Shown: piece by piece, positions 18,106 to 27,457 of the stretch
Layout: each line of letters starts with the position of its first letter
Numbering within the stretch: the stretch's first letter is position 1
Origin: Pseudoalteromonas carrageenovora IAM 12662
GTDB taxonomy: Bacteria; Pseudomonadota; Gammaproteobacteria; Enterobacterales; Alteromonadaceae
Length of the DNA: 64,000 nt
Direction: 5' to 3'
NCBI RefSeq assembly: GCF_900239935.1
Contig: NZ_LT965928.1
Span: 1,677,154-1,741,153, forward strand
Notes under the pieces: model-generated
What the model was told of the DNA's origin: nothing
Seen by the model: only the letters and a program-made list of their open reading frames with translations
The model's database searches: none
Made by a program: the position numbers and the translations under genes

Positions 18106-18160
18106 CAACCCCATGCAGCATGGTTGCTTATTGGTATTAATATATGAGACGTATATTCGT
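18106..18160 (+). promoter_or_regulatory. Structured rpsA leader without a Shine-Dalgarno sequence
   Basis: Two hairpins precede rpsA: CAACCCCATG / CATGGTTG (18106-18126, loop CAG) and AATATA / TATATT (18139-18157) with the purine-bearing loop TGAGACG. No canonical ribosome site lies near the ATG at 18161. E. coli rpsA likewise uses a folded initiation region with purines in loops, bound and autoregulated by S1. Function here is inferred by analogy. Confidence 0.5.
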
Positions 18161-19828
18161 ATGTCAGAAAATTTTGCGCAGTTATTTGAAGAAAGCTTAA
18201 AGGGTTTTGAAGCAGAGCAAGGCTCTATTGTTAAAGGTACAGTAATCTCTATCGAGAATAACATTGTACTTGTAGATGCTGGTCTTAAATCAGAAAGTGC
18301 TATCCCTGCAGAGCAGTTCAAAAATGCTGCTGGTGAACTTGAAGTTGCTGTAGGCGACGAAGTAGATGTTGCACTAGATGCAATTGAAGACGGTTTCGGT
18401 GAAACTATCCTTTCTCGTGAGAAAGCGAAGCGTCACGAAGCGTGGATCCGTCTTGAGAAAGCATGTGAAGAGCAAGAGACTGTTACTGGTGTTATCAACG
18501 GTAAAGTTAAAGGCGGTTTCACAGTTGAAGTTGATTCAATCCGTGCTTTCCTACCTGGTTCACTTGTTGATGTTCGTCCAGTACGTGACACAACTCACCT
18601 TGAAGGCAAAGAGCTTGAATTTAAAGTAATCAAGCTTGACCAAAAACGTAACAACGTTGTTGTTTCACGTCGTGCAGTTATCGAGTCTGAAAACTCACAA
18701 GAACGTGAAGAGCTTCTTGCTAACCTTGTTGAAGGTCAAGAAGTTAAAGGTATCGTTAAGAACCTTACTGACTACGGTGCATTCGTTGACCTTGGTGGTG
18801 TTGATGGTCTACTACACATTACAGATATGGCTTGGAAGCGTGTTAAGCACCCTTCAGAGATCGTTAATGTTGGTGACGAAATCGCAGTTAAAGTTCTTAA
18901 ATTCGACAAAGATAAAACTCGTGTATCTCTAGGCCTTAAACAGCTTGGCGAAGATCCATGGGCAGCTATCGCTGGTCGTTACCCAGAAGGTTCTAAACTT
19001 TCTGGTCGTGTAACTAACCTTACTGATTACGGTTGCTTCGTAGAAATCGAAGAAGGCGTTGAAGGTCTAGTACACGTTTCTGAAATGGATTGGACTAACA
19101 AGAACATCCATCCTTCTAAAGTTGTAAGCCTTGGCGACAACGTTGAAGTTATGGTTCTTGAAATCGACGAAGAACGTCGTCGTATTTCTCTTGGTCTTAA
19201 GCAATGTATTGCTAATCCTTGGCAGGAATTTGCTCGTCTTCAAAACAAAGGCGATCAAGTTACTGGTAAGATCAAATCAATCACTGACTTCGGTATCTTT
19301 ATCGGTCTTGACGGTGGTATTGATGGTCTTGTACACCTTTCAGACATTTCTTGGAATACACCTGGCGAAGAAGCTGTACGTGAATTCAAGAAAGGCGACG
19401 AAATCACTGCTATCGTACTGCAAGTTGACCCAGAGCGTGAACGTATCTCTCTAGGTGTTAAGCAAATCGAAGCTGACCCATTCAATAACTACCTTGATGC
19501 AAACAAAAAAGGTGCTATTGTTAAAGGTAAAGTGACTGAAGTTGATGCGAAAGGCGCAACTGTTGAACTTATCGAAGGCGTTGAAGGTTACATCCGTGTA
19601 GCTGATATCGCTCAAGAGCGCGTTGAAGATGCAACTACTGTTGTTTCTGTAGGCGACGAGATTGAAGTTAAATACGTTGGTGTTGATCGTAAGAACCGCA
19701 CTTTAAGCTTATCAGTTAAAGCTCTTTTCGAAGCAGAAGAGAAAGAAGTACTTGAGAAGCTTAAGAAAGAAGAGCCAGTGTTTGAAAACGCAATGGCAGC
19801 TGCTTTCGCAAATGCACAAAAAGACTAA
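18161..19828 (+). CDS. rpsA: 30S ribosomal protein S1
   Basis: The 555-residue mRNA-binding protein of the small subunit. The start [20 protein letters not shown] matches E. coli S1; an in-frame start at 18113 would add 16 unsupported residues. Six S1 (OB-fold) repeats run through the protein, with repeated landmarks such as [40 protein letters not shown] and [20 protein letters not shown]. Codon use is sharply biased (CTT, GTT, CGT), as in very highly expressed genes. It ends ANAQKD before a perfect 22-bp palindrome. Confidence 0.98.
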   Translation: MSENFAQLFEESLKGFEAEQGSIVKGTVISIENNIVLVDAGLKSESAIPAEQFKNAAGELEVAVGDEVDVALDAIEDGFGETILSREKAKRHEAWIRLEKACEEQETVTGVINGKVKGGFTVEVDSIRAFLPGSLVDVRPVRDTTHLEGKELEFKVIKLDQKRNNVVVSRRAVIESENSQEREELLANLVEGQEVKGIVKNLTDYGAFVDLGGVDGLLHITDMAWKRVKHPSEIVNVGDEIAVKVLKFDKDKTRVSLGLKQLGEDPWAAIAGRYPEGSKLSGRVTNLTDYGCFVEIEEGVEGLVHVSEMDWTNKNIHPSKVVSLGDNVEVMVLEIDEERRRISLGLKQCIANPWQEFARLQNKGDQVTGKIKSITDFGIFIGLDGGIDGLVHLSDISWNTPGEEAVREFKKGDEITAIVLQVDPERERISLGVKQIEADPFNNYLDANKKGAIVKGKVTEVDAKGATVELIEGVEGYIRVADIAQERVEDATTVVSVGDEIEVKYVGVDRKNRTLSLSVKALFEAEEKEVLEKLKKEEPVFENAMAAAFANAQKD

Positions 19829-19848
19829 TATATAATTAGTTTTTAGTT

Positions 19849-19870
19849 GGAAGGGCATTAATGCCCTTCC
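19849..19870 (+). terminator. Perfect 22-bp palindrome after rpsA, possible terminator or attenuator
   Basis: A self-complementary GGAAGGGCAT / ATGCCCTTCC hairpin, followed by TATATCTCTTTTT. It may end most rpsA transcripts while letting some read into ihfB, whose ribosome site follows directly. Confidence 0.6.
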
Positions 19871-19894
19871 TATATCTCTTTTTAAGGAAACGCT

Positions 19895-20182
19895 ATGACT
19901 AAGTCAGAATTGATAGAAACACTTGCGGAACAACACGCACACGTTCCAGTGAAAGATGTTGAAAATGCAGTAAAAGAAATTCTTGAACAAATGGCCGGCT
20001 CATTATCTACTTCGGATCGTATTGAGATCAGAGGTTTTGGTAGTTTCTCTTTGCATTTCCGCGCTCCTCGCACAGGTCGTAACCCTAAGACTGGCGATAC
20101 AGTTGAGCTTGAAGGAAAGCATGTACCTCATTTTAAACCTGGCAAAGAATTGCGCGACCGCGTAAACGAGAGTATTGCCTAG
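19895..20182 (+). CDS. ihfB: Integration host factor subunit beta
   Basis: A 95-residue HU/IHF-family DNA-bending protein. It starts [18 protein letters not shown], has the DNA-arm region [20 protein letters not shown] with the intercalating proline, and ends with [12 protein letters not shown]. The sequence is IhfB-type rather than HU. An AAGGAAACGCT ribosome site precedes the ATG. It follows rpsA as in most gammaproteobacteria. Confidence 0.97.
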   Translation: MTKSELIETLAEQHAHVPVKDVENAVKEILEQMAGSLSTSDRIEIRGFGSFSLHFRAPRTGRNPKTGDTVELEGKHVPHFKPGKELRDRVNESIA

Positions 20183-20203
20183 TTAACTCATTGGAGTAGT
20201 TAC

Positions 20204-20485
20204 TTGTTTAAGGTATTAAAAATTATTCTGGTTGCGTTTTTTCTCATTTGCGCATTTGTATTGGGATCTCAAAACCCACAATTAGTACAAATTAATTATA
20301 TTATTGCCAGTAATACATTACCTTTAGCTGTAATAATAAGTATCTGCTTTTTAATAGGTGTTGTAATTGGCTGCTTTATAAGCTTTAAAATATTTTCTAA
20401 GTTAAAGTGGCAAAATTACCGTTTAAAAAAACAATTAGCGCCTGAAAAAGATAAAAACAAGCTTGCCGCTAATAAAGACGCCTAA
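20204..20485 (+). CDS. lapA: LPS assembly protein LapA (YciS)
   Basis: A 93-residue inner-membrane protein with two membrane segments: VLKIILVAFFLICAFVLGSQ and LPLAVIISICFLIGVVIGCF, the second followed by a basic cytosolic tail. LapA works with LapB to control LpxC turnover and LPS supply. The start is TTG at 20204, supported by a GGAG site 8 bases upstream; no ATG fits. It lies 21 bp after ihfB and 2 bp before lapB, the conserved lapAB order. Confidence 0.9.
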   Translation: MFKVLKIILVAFFLICAFVLGSQNPQLVQINYIIASNTLPLAVIISICFLIGVVIGCFISFKIFSKLKWQNYRLKKQLAPEKDKNKLAANKDA

Positions 20486-20487
20486 TT

Positions 20488-21624
20488 ATGATTGAGCTTT
20501 TGTTTTTACTACTGCCTGTAGCTGCCGGTTACGGCTGGATAATGGGTAAAAATAGTGCTAAAAACCAAGCTCATCAACTTAACAGACAGATCACATCTGA
20601 ATATAGTAAAGGCTTAAAGTTTTTACTTGATAGAGAAGAAGATCAGGGTTTAGAGCATTTAATCAACTTGCTCGAAGTAGCCGCTGATTCTGTTGAACAT
20701 TATTCTACATTAGCTACTATGTTTCGCCGTCGAGGTGAACTAGACCGCGCTATTAAAATTCATGAACTCCTTTTAAAGCATCCTAGCTTAAGCGAAAAAG
20801 AATCTGCAACTACGCGTTTAGAACTTGCCGAAGATTATATTATGGCGGGTTTACTTGATAGTGCAGAAGAGCATTTGGTCTGGCTTGTTAAAGCAGGTGA
20901 GCCTGAAGCGCTTGACCCTATTATTACTCTTTATTCGCAAACCCGAGAGTGGGAAAAAGGCATCAATATGTTTGAAGCCCATAGCGAGCTATTTTCTAAA
21001 GAGCAGCATTTTAAAGCCATTGCTAACTTTTATTGTGAATTAGCATTGAGTAATAATAATCCTCAATTAATGCGTAAAGCGATAAGCTTAAATTACAAAG
21101 CAATTAGGCCGCTTTACGAACTAGGTTTAACTGCTTATACAAGCGAGGATTACGTTAAAGCTATTTATTACTGGCGTGAACTTGTTTGTCAGTTTACGTT
21201 GTTTGCCCCGTTATTTATTGATGAGCTGGCGCATAGCTATAAACAATTAAATTTAACTCATCAGTTTCATGATTTATTAAATGACCTTTTAGATAAAGGT
21301 GGCGTGCTAATAAAAATAAAACATTGCCAAGCTTTATTAGAGCAGGGGCATACCAAGCAAGCATTTGATTTTTTAACTGATAGTTTAAAGCGCCAACCGA
21401 CTATTCGCGGTTTTAGCTTTTTACTGCAGCTTATGGGTAATCAAAATAAAAATACAAAAGAAGTACTCAATGAAATTGATAAGCTTGTTACTTCGTATAT
21501 AGCCACAAAACCTGATTTCCAATGTCAGCACTGTGGATTTACCAGTCACACAATTTACTGGAATTGCCCATCTTGTAAACATTGGGAAACCATTGTGCCA
21601 AGTAGAGGCTTAGACGGATTTTAA
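20488..21624 (+). CDS. lapB: LPS assembly protein LapB (YciM)
   Basis: A 378-residue membrane-anchored TPR protein. An N-terminal membrane helix (LLFLLLPVAAGYGWIMGK) is followed by about nine tetratricopeptide-type repeats (for example HYSTLATMFRRRGELDRAI). A rubredoxin-like metal site with four cysteines ends the protein: CQHCGFTS and CPSCKHW. LapB recruits FtsH to degrade LpxC. Length and cysteines are intact. It is in operon with lapA. Confidence 0.95.
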   Translation: MIELLFLLLPVAAGYGWIMGKNSAKNQAHQLNRQITSEYSKGLKFLLDREEDQGLEHLINLLEVAADSVEHYSTLATMFRRRGELDRAIKIHELLLKHPSLSEKESATTRLELAEDYIMAGLLDSAEEHLVWLVKAGEPEALDPIITLYSQTREWEKGINMFEAHSELFSKEQHFKAIANFYCELALSNNNPQLMRKAISLNYKAIRPLYELGLTAYTSEDYVKAIYYWRELVCQFTLFAPLFIDELAHSYKQLNLTHQFHDLLNDLLDKGGVLIKIKHCQALLEQGHTKQAFDFLTDSLKRQPTIRGFSFLLQLMGNQNKNTKEVLNEIDKLVTSYIATKPDFQCQHCGFTSHTIYWNCPSCKHWETIVPSRGLDGF

Positions 21625-21670
21625 TAACCCCTAACTATTTATAACTTTACTGCCATTCATTAGGATAGCT

Positions 21671-22375
21671 ATGTCTTTCGAACATTCAAAAAAAATTCTT
21701 ATTGCCCTAGATTATGATTCTCAAGAAGCCGCCCTTAGTTTTGTAAAGCAACTTTCACCTGATACTTGCCGTCTAAAAGTGGGCAAAGAGATGTTTACTT
21801 ACTTTGGGCCTTCATTTGTTAAAGAGTTAATTGATTTAGGCTTTGATGTATTTTTAGATTTAAAATTTCATGATATCCCTAATACGGTAGCTAAAGCAGT
21901 TACTGCAGCGGCAAATATGGGCGTGTGGATGGTGAACGTACATGCATCTGGCGGTTTTGAAATGATGAGTAAAGCTAAACAAGCACTCGAAAAATTTGGC
22001 GATAAAGCACCACTTTTAATTGCTGTAACTGTATTAACAAGTATGGATGAAATTGAGCTAAAACGCTTAGGTGTAGAAAAGTCAGCACAGCAACAAGTTA
22101 TGCATCTAGCTAAATTAGCAAAAGAGGCAGGACTTGATGGTGTTGTTTGCTCAGCTCAAGAAGCTAAAATTTTAAAAGCTGAACTAGGTAATAATTTTAA
22201 ATTAGTTACTCCTGGTATAAGGCCTGAGGGAAGTGATGCTGGCGATCAAAAACGTATTATGACGCCTAAACAAGCAGTAGATGCCGGAAGTGATTATTTA
22301 GTTATTGGTAGGCCGATTACTAAAGCTGACAATCCAGTAAAAGTATTGGAAGATGTTAACAGTTCAATAAGCTAG
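21671..22375 (+). CDS. pyrF: Orotidine 5'-phosphate decarboxylase
   Basis: The last enzyme of de novo UMP synthesis. The 234-residue barrel has the active-site motif [12 protein letters not shown] with the catalytic Lys and Asp, VNVHASGG, and the phosphate loop VTPGIRPEG followed by [10 protein letters not shown]. It follows lapB at 46 bp, the usual lapB-pyrF neighbourhood. Confidence 0.97.
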   Translation: MSFEHSKKILIALDYDSQEAALSFVKQLSPDTCRLKVGKEMFTYFGPSFVKELIDLGFDVFLDLKFHDIPNTVAKAVTAAANMGVWMVNVHASGGFEMMSKAKQALEKFGDKAPLLIAVTVLTSMDEIELKRLGVEKSAQQQVMHLAKLAKEAGLDGVVCSAQEAKILKAELGNNFKLVTPGIRPEGSDAGDQKRIMTPKQAVDAGSDYLVIGRPITKADNPVKVLEDVNSSIS

Positions 22376-22466
22376 CTTAACAAAAACCAGTTATTTAGTG
22401 CTAAACCCTTACCTTATGTAGATTTTGTGTTACATTAATAAAATCAAAATGTTGTAGGGGTTTATT

Positions 22467-22841
22467 TTGAAGTTATTTTTAGGTTCTATATTAATTATAG
22501 TTGCTGGTTTTTCGGTTAATAAGTATGTATTTTCAAGTAAAGCATATGATGGTGTTAGTACAGTTACAGATATAATTTCTGTGTATCCTGTTAATATGTT
22601 TGATTTTAAAAAAACAATGGAAGACTACGCACATCACTTATGTTACAAAAATGAGGCGACTCTAAACACACAACATATTACGGTAACTGAGTGCTTATCG
22701 CAGCATGAAAACAAAAAGTTAGAGTGTGAAAAGAAAGTATTTCGTTTAGCGCCACTTAATTTAGAAAGTGAAGTTGAAGTGTTAGATTATTCAAGGCAAT
22801 ACACACAATGTACATTGCCTTATAAATATATTTTAGGTTAG
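22467..22841 (+). CDS. Hypothetical exported or membrane-anchored protein (124 aa)
   Basis: A TTG start with an AGGGG site 8 bases upstream gives a hydrophobic N terminus, KLFLGSILIIVAGFSVNKYV. A polar domain follows with five cysteines (LCYKNEA, TECLSQ, LECEKK and QCTLPYKY among them), an arrangement typical of a disulfide-stabilised periplasmic domain. No family recognised. It is convergent with the CvfB-like gene and shares no obvious operon. Confidence 0.55.
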   Translation: MKLFLGSILIIVAGFSVNKYVFSSKAYDGVSTVTDIISVYPVNMFDFKKTMEDYAHHLCYKNEATLNTQHITVTECLSQHENKKLECEKKVFRLAPLNLESEVEVLDYSRQYTQCTLPYKYILG

Positions 22842-22863
22842 AACTCAGCGGATATATTTTATA

Positions 22864-23697
22864 TTAAGATTTTAAGCGAATGGATTTCGCTTCAATCTCT
22901 ATTAGCTCTTGTTTAAATAATCCACCAATTGCTTTTTTATAGTTAGCTTTACTCGTTGAGAAAACCTTTTTTATAAGCTCAGGATCTGACTTATCACCAA
23001 TGGCAAGTATTCCACCTTCTTGTTTGAGCTTCTCTAAAATCTTTTCACTAAGATTACTTACTTTACCCATGCCAGGCCTTTCAAGTACAACGTCAATTTT
23101 ACCATCTTCACGTACCTTTTGAACAAACCCTTTAAGTTTTTGCCCAACAAATAAATTTTTGAATACCATGTTATAAAATACAACACCAAAGTGAGATTCT
23201 TCAATTAACACTTTGTAACCAATGTCTGTTTTACCAGCAACAATCAAATCAACTTCTTGAAGGTGTGAATATTCAGGCTCATCTTTTGATAAAAAGCGGT
23301 TAAAGTTATTCGATGCGCAAATACGCTGACTTGCATTATCAAGATACAAACGAACTAAGTATGAATGGCCTTCTTGCATTCGTGGCTTTTGTTCGTTAAA
23401 TGGAACTAGTACGTCTTTATCAAGCCCCCAATCTATAAATGCACCAATACTGTTTATTTCTTTAACGCGAAGTAGGGCATATTCACCAACTTGAGCATGT
23501 GGTTTTTTAACGGTGGCAGTAGGTAAGTTAGCATTATCTAAATATATAAATACACTAATGCTATCACCTGCTTCAAGCTCATGTTTAATTTCTTGTTTTG
23601 GTAAAAACACTTCACCTAAGTCATGGCCATCAAGGTAAGCACCTTCGTTACTTACTTCTTTTACAAATAGGGTTTGTGTTGTTCCTAGGTAACTCAT
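22864..23697 (-). CDS. CvfB/YitL-family S1-domain RNA-binding protein
   Basis: A 277-residue soluble protein built of three to four S1-like OB domains followed by a C-terminal winged helix. S1 landmarks are EVSNEGAYLDGHDLGEVFLP, VKEINSIGAFIDWGLDKDVL and FVQKVREDGKIDVVL. The C-terminal DPELIKKVFSTSKANYKKAI and GGLFKQELIEIE match the CvfB winged-helix region. Members bind RNA and affect virulence and expression in Gram-positives; the role here is not known. It starts 3 bp after the helicase stop, so the two are co-transcribed. Confidence 0.8.
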   Translation of the reverse strand: MSYLGTTQTLFVKEVSNEGAYLDGHDLGEVFLPKQEIKHELEAGDSISVFIYLDNANLPTATVKKPHAQVGEYALLRVKEINSIGAFIDWGLDKDVLVPFNEQKPRMQEGHSYLVRLYLDNASQRICASNNFNRFLSKDEPEYSHLQEVDLIVAGKTDIGYKVLIEESHFGVVFYNMVFKNLFVGQKLKGFVQKVREDGKIDVVLERPGMGKVSNLSEKILEKLKQEGGILAIGDKSDPELIKKVFSTSKANYKKAIGGLFKQELIEIEAKSIRLKS

Positions 23698-23699
23698 AA

Positions 23700-25037
23700 T
23701 TATTCCTGCTCAGGCTTTTTTTTGCGGCGCATTGGTGAATCGCCATCGATATTCATAGGGGCTTTAATTGGTGCCACTGGTTTTTTAGGTTTTGCTTTGC
23801 GTTTAACGTGTGGTTTTTTAACCTGCGTTACTTTTTTAGTTTTTACAGTCGCAGCAGGTTTTTTCTCTTTAATACCTTTAAATTTAGCTTTTAAACCTTC
23901 AACACTTGCAAATACAAGCTCATCGTTCAAAAACGATTTTATTGCTAAATAGCTTGCCCAGTCTTTAGGGCCAACAAGCGATAAAGCATTACCTTTAAAA
24001 CCAGCACGGCCTGTACGGCCTATACGGTGTACATATTCTTCTGCATGTTTTGGTAAATCAAAGTTTATTACGTGCGTTACACTTAATAAATCTAAGCCAC
24101 GTGAAGCGACATCGGTGGTAATTAGTATTTTAAAGTTTTCACGGCTAAACGAGTCCATGATTTCAAGGCGTTTGCTTTGTGTTAAATCGCCAGCGAGCGC
24201 GACCGATTTAAACCCTTTTTCATTTAAAGCTTCACTTAAACGGCTGGTATCGGCACGTGTTGCTGTAAAAATAATACATTGACCAACATCGTCTTGCTTT
24301 AAAAAGTGTTCAAGTAACGCTTCTTTGTGATCAAGGTGATCAGCTAAATAAAGAGTTTGTTTAATATCACTGTGCTGCTCGTTTGCTGCGCTAAGCGTAA
24401 TTTGTTTTGGTTTTTTTAATAAGTTGCGTGAAAGTGCATCTACTTGTGCATGATCAAGTGTTGCCGAAAACAATAATGTTTGGCGCAAACGGTGATTTGC
24501 TTGCTCATTAATCATTTTAAGTTGTTCAGTAAAACCTAAATCTAGGATACGGTCAGCTTCATCAAAAATTAACAGCTCTAAACCACTTAATTGTAATGAG
24601 CGCTTTGTGATGTGATCGGCCAAACGCCCAGGTGTTGCAACAACAAAGTGCGGGTCGTTACGCAGTGCTTTAATTTGATCGTTAAAGTTTTCACCGCCTA
24701 ATATTTTTACAGCTTTGATATTTGCGCCTGCAATTAATAAGCGCAATTGAGTAAATACTTGCGTTGCAAGTTCACGGGTTGGCGCAACGATAAGTACACG
24801 AGGATCGCGTTTACTGAGCGCTTTTTGTTTCATTACTCGCTGAACAGCAGGTAACAAAAACGCTAATGTTTTGCCCGACCCAGTTTTAGACTGAGCGAAA
24901 ATGTCATGCCCTGCAAGTGCGGTAGGCACTGCATGTGCTTGAATATCTGTGGGCTGGGCGATCCCTTGATGTGCTAATTGTGTTTCAAGGCGAGTATCAA
25001 TCCCAAGATCAGTAAAGTGCAAAGTCGTGTTCTCCAA
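23700..25037 (-). CDS. DEAD-box ATP-dependent RNA helicase (SrmB/RhlE-like)
   Basis: 445 residues with the full DEAD-box set: Q motif PTDIQAHAVP, motif I AQSKTGSGKT, Ia PTRELA, Ib TPGRLA, motif II DEADRILDLGF, motif III SATL, motif V DVASRGLDL, and motif VI HRIGRTGR. The C-terminal tail is basic and low in complexity (KPAATVKTKKVTQVKK...), as in ribosome-assembly helicases. Which paralogue it is cannot be settled without a tree. It is translationally adjacent to the CvfB-like gene and divergent from trhO. Confidence 0.9.
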   Translation of the reverse strand: MENTTLHFTDLGIDTRLETQLAHQGIAQPTDIQAHAVPTALAGHDIFAQSKTGSGKTLAFLLPAVQRVMKQKALSKRDPRVLIVAPTRELATQVFTQLRLLIAGANIKAVKILGGENFNDQIKALRNDPHFVVATPGRLADHITKRSLQLSGLELLIFDEADRILDLGFTEQLKMINEQANHRLRQTLLFSATLDHAQVDALSRNLLKKPKQITLSAANEQHSDIKQTLYLADHLDHKEALLEHFLKQDDVGQCIIFTATRADTSRLSEALNEKGFKSVALAGDLTQSKRLEIMDSFSRENFKILITTDVASRGLDLLSVTHVINFDLPKHAEEYVHRIGRTGRAGFKGNALSLVGPKDWASYLAIKSFLNDELVFASVEGLKAKFKGIKEKKPAATVKTKKVTQVKKPHVKRKAKPKKPVAPIKAPMNIDGDSPMRRKKKPEQE

Positions 25038-25221
25038 TGTGCAACTTAAATTAATGGCCGCATTATAGCTTACACAAGGGTTATGCCGACAGTAAAAACC
25101 AATCTATAGCGCTATTTTTTGCAATTAATTATAAAAAGCGTAAAATACGCGCCCCATATGCGCCGGATTTACGATTCGGTAAACGCCACTTAAGGCTATC
25201 AAAGCAAAATAGGAAACAAAA

Positions 25222-26229
25222 ATGACTGCTGTTCATAAAGATAATGTAACAAACGAGCACTTTGTAGTATGTGCAATGTACAAGTTTGTAGGCTTACCCA
25301 ATTTTGAAGCGCTACGTAAACCACTTTTAGAAGTAATGGAAGCAAACGAAGTACGTGGTACTTTATTACTTGCAGCTGAAGGTATTAACGGTACTGTATC
25401 GGCAAAACGCGAAGGTATAGATAACTTACTCGCGTGGTTAGACACCCAAGATAACCTTAAAAATATAGTTACTAAAGAGTCATACGATGACGAATGTCCG
25501 TTTTACCGTACAAAAGTAAAGCTTAAAAACGAAATCGTTACCATGGGTGTTGAAGGTGTTGACCCACTTAAAGTGGTAGGTAGCTATGTTAAGCCTAATG
25601 AATGGAACGCACTTATATCTGACCCTGAAGTTATTCTTATTGATACACGTAACGATTACGAAATAGAAATCGGAACTTTTCAAAATGCAGTCGACCCTAA
25701 CACTAAAACTTTCCGCGAGTTCCCGCAGTGGGCTAAAGAAAACTTAGACCCTGAAAAACACAAAAAAGTGGCTATGTTTTGTACCGGCGGTATTCGCTGT
25801 GAAAAATCAACTGCCTACATGAAAGAGCAAGGTTTTGACGAGGTTTATCACTTAGAAGGTGGTATTTTAAAATACCTAGAAGAAGTACCAAAAGAAGAAA
25901 CCATGTGGGAAGGCGAGTGTTTTGTATTTGATAACCGTGTAGCGGTAAATCATGATTTACAAAAAGGCTCATACGATCAGTGTCATGCGTGTCGTATGCC
26001 AATCACTGAAGAAGAAAAGCAAAAACCAGAGTACATGGAAGGTGTATCGTGTCACCATTGTATTGATGATGTGACTGATGGGCAACGCGCTCGTTTTGCT
26101 GAACGTCAAAAGCAAATTGAGCTTGCTAAAGCGCGTGGCGAAGGGCACATTGGTAATGAAGCCCAAGCTGTTTTACAGCAACGTAAAGAAGCTAAAAAAG
26201 CGCAAAAGGATGCTCAGCGCGGTAAATAA
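25222..26229 (+). CDS. trhO: tRNA uridine(34) hydroxylase (YceA, rhodanese family)
   Basis: 335 residues. TrhO makes 5-hydroxyuridine at tRNA wobble position 34. It has an N-terminal ferredoxin-like domain ([20 protein letters not shown]) and a rhodanese domain with catalytic Cys in [21 protein letters not shown] Cys-rich C-terminal part follows ([14 protein letters not shown], then CHHCIDD). The tail is highly charged. The start has an AGGAAA site. It ends before a strong terminator. Confidence 0.93.
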   Translation: MTAVHKDNVTNEHFVVCAMYKFVGLPNFEALRKPLLEVMEANEVRGTLLLAAEGINGTVSAKREGIDNLLAWLDTQDNLKNIVTKESYDDECPFYRTKVKLKNEIVTMGVEGVDPLKVVGSYVKPNEWNALISDPEVILIDTRNDYEIEIGTFQNAVDPNTKTFREFPQWAKENLDPEKHKKVAMFCTGGIRCEKSTAYMKEQGFDEVYHLEGGILKYLEEVPKEETMWEGECFVFDNRVAVNHDLQKGSYDQCHACRMPITEEEKQKPEYMEGVSCHHCIDDVTDGQRARFAERQKQIELAKARGEGHIGNEAQAVLQQRKEAKKAQKDAQRGK

Positions 26230-26251
26230 TATTTATATATTACATTTTATT

Positions 26252-26276
26252 AGCCCAGCTTTTGCTGGGCTTTTTT
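26252..26276 (+). terminator. Rho-independent terminator of trhO
   Basis: AGCCCAGC, loop TTTT, GCTGGGCT and six T residues, 22 bp after the stop codon. Confidence 0.9.
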
Positions 26277-26443
26277 GTTTTAGCTACCACATAAGTACGC
26301 TGGTTTAGATTATGCTTAAATTGGTATTACAAACGCTATTTCATCTCATTGTTCTGCCAATTTATCGCTCTAACCTAGTTATTGATCAAACAGCTGTTAA
26401 ACTTCGTACGGTAATGTAAATAATAATTAATTAGGGTGTTACT

Positions 26444-27455
26444 TTGAAATCGCGAATTTTATTAACCAGCATGTTTAGTGCTTTAGTATTTGTTACTTTA
26501 CCAGCAATAAGTGCAAATGTAGTGGTACAAAAACTAACATTCGAGCGTGCTAAGCAACAAGTTCAAGCTGTTGGTAATACTGAGGCTATTCATTCAGTTA
26601 TGTTATACCCAGCGGTGGGTGATAGGGTAACCGCTGTACATTTTAAACCAGGCGATAAAGTGAAAAAAGGCCAGACCTTACTCGAACTTGATTCACGTAG
26701 ACAAAAAGCCGCACTTGATGAAGCTAAAATTAAACTTGCTGATACGCAACGAATACTAGAGCGATTACAGCAAAGCCAAGCCAAGGGGGGCTGTGCCAAA
26801 AAGTGATGTAGATGATGCTAAAACGGTTGTTGAACTTGCAAAAGTTACTTTAACTCAAGCACAAACAGAGCTTGAGGATAGAAAAGTTATTGCCCCTTTA
26901 AACGGTATTATGGGCCTCACTGATGTAGAAGTTGGCGATAGAATCTCTGAGCTAACTGAAATAGCGAGTATTGATGATACCAGTGATTTGTACATTAATT
27001 TTAATGCGCCAGAGTCAGCTATATCTATGCTTCGTAATAAGAGCAATATAACAGTATTTCCGTGGCAGTCAGAAAAGCCAATTAAGGCTGAAATTGCTTA
27101 CATAGATTCAAGAATCGATCCCCAAACACGTACCCTGCGTGTAAAAGCAAAGCTAAACAACGCCAACCAGCAGTTTTTACCGGGTATGAGTTTTAGAGTT
27201 CATATTGAAGTGTTAGGTGATAATTATGCCGCAATACCAGAAGCTGCATTACTGTGGGGAGCAACGGGGCCGTATGTGTGGACAAGTGTTGATAACAAAG
27301 CCACACGCGTTGAAGTAAAAATAGAGCAGCGTCTTTCAGGGCGTTTATTAGTATCTGGGCCTTTAAATAAAGATGATATTTTAGTTATTGAAGGCGTACA
27401 GCGCTTGCGTACTCAGCAAGCGCTAAGCTTCAATGCAGCAGATACGCAGGAGTAG
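26444..27455 (+). pseudogene. RND efflux periplasmic adaptor (membrane fusion protein), frameshifted in a G6 tract
   Basis: A TTG start with AGGGTG site encodes a signal peptide and the biotinyl-lipoyl-like first half (VGDRVTAVHFKPGDKVKKGQ, TLLELDSRRQKAALDEAKIK). At GGGGGG (26785-26790) the frame is lost and ends at a TGA soon after (26804-26806). The next frame continues the same protein: VPKSDVDDAK, then KVIAPLNGIMGLTDVEVGDR and the beta-barrel and proximal domains to 27455. Five Gs would restore one ~336-residue adaptor (AKGAVPKSD). This could be a true mutation, slipped-strand switching, or a homopolymer sequencing error. It lies 2 bp before the intact pump gene. Confidence 0.85.
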
Positions 27456-27457
27456 GT

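Noticed and set aside
26312..26419. 35-codon frame between the trhO terminator and the adaptor gene
   Set aside because: Has an ATG and hydrophobic start but no convincing ribosome site or family; too short to support.
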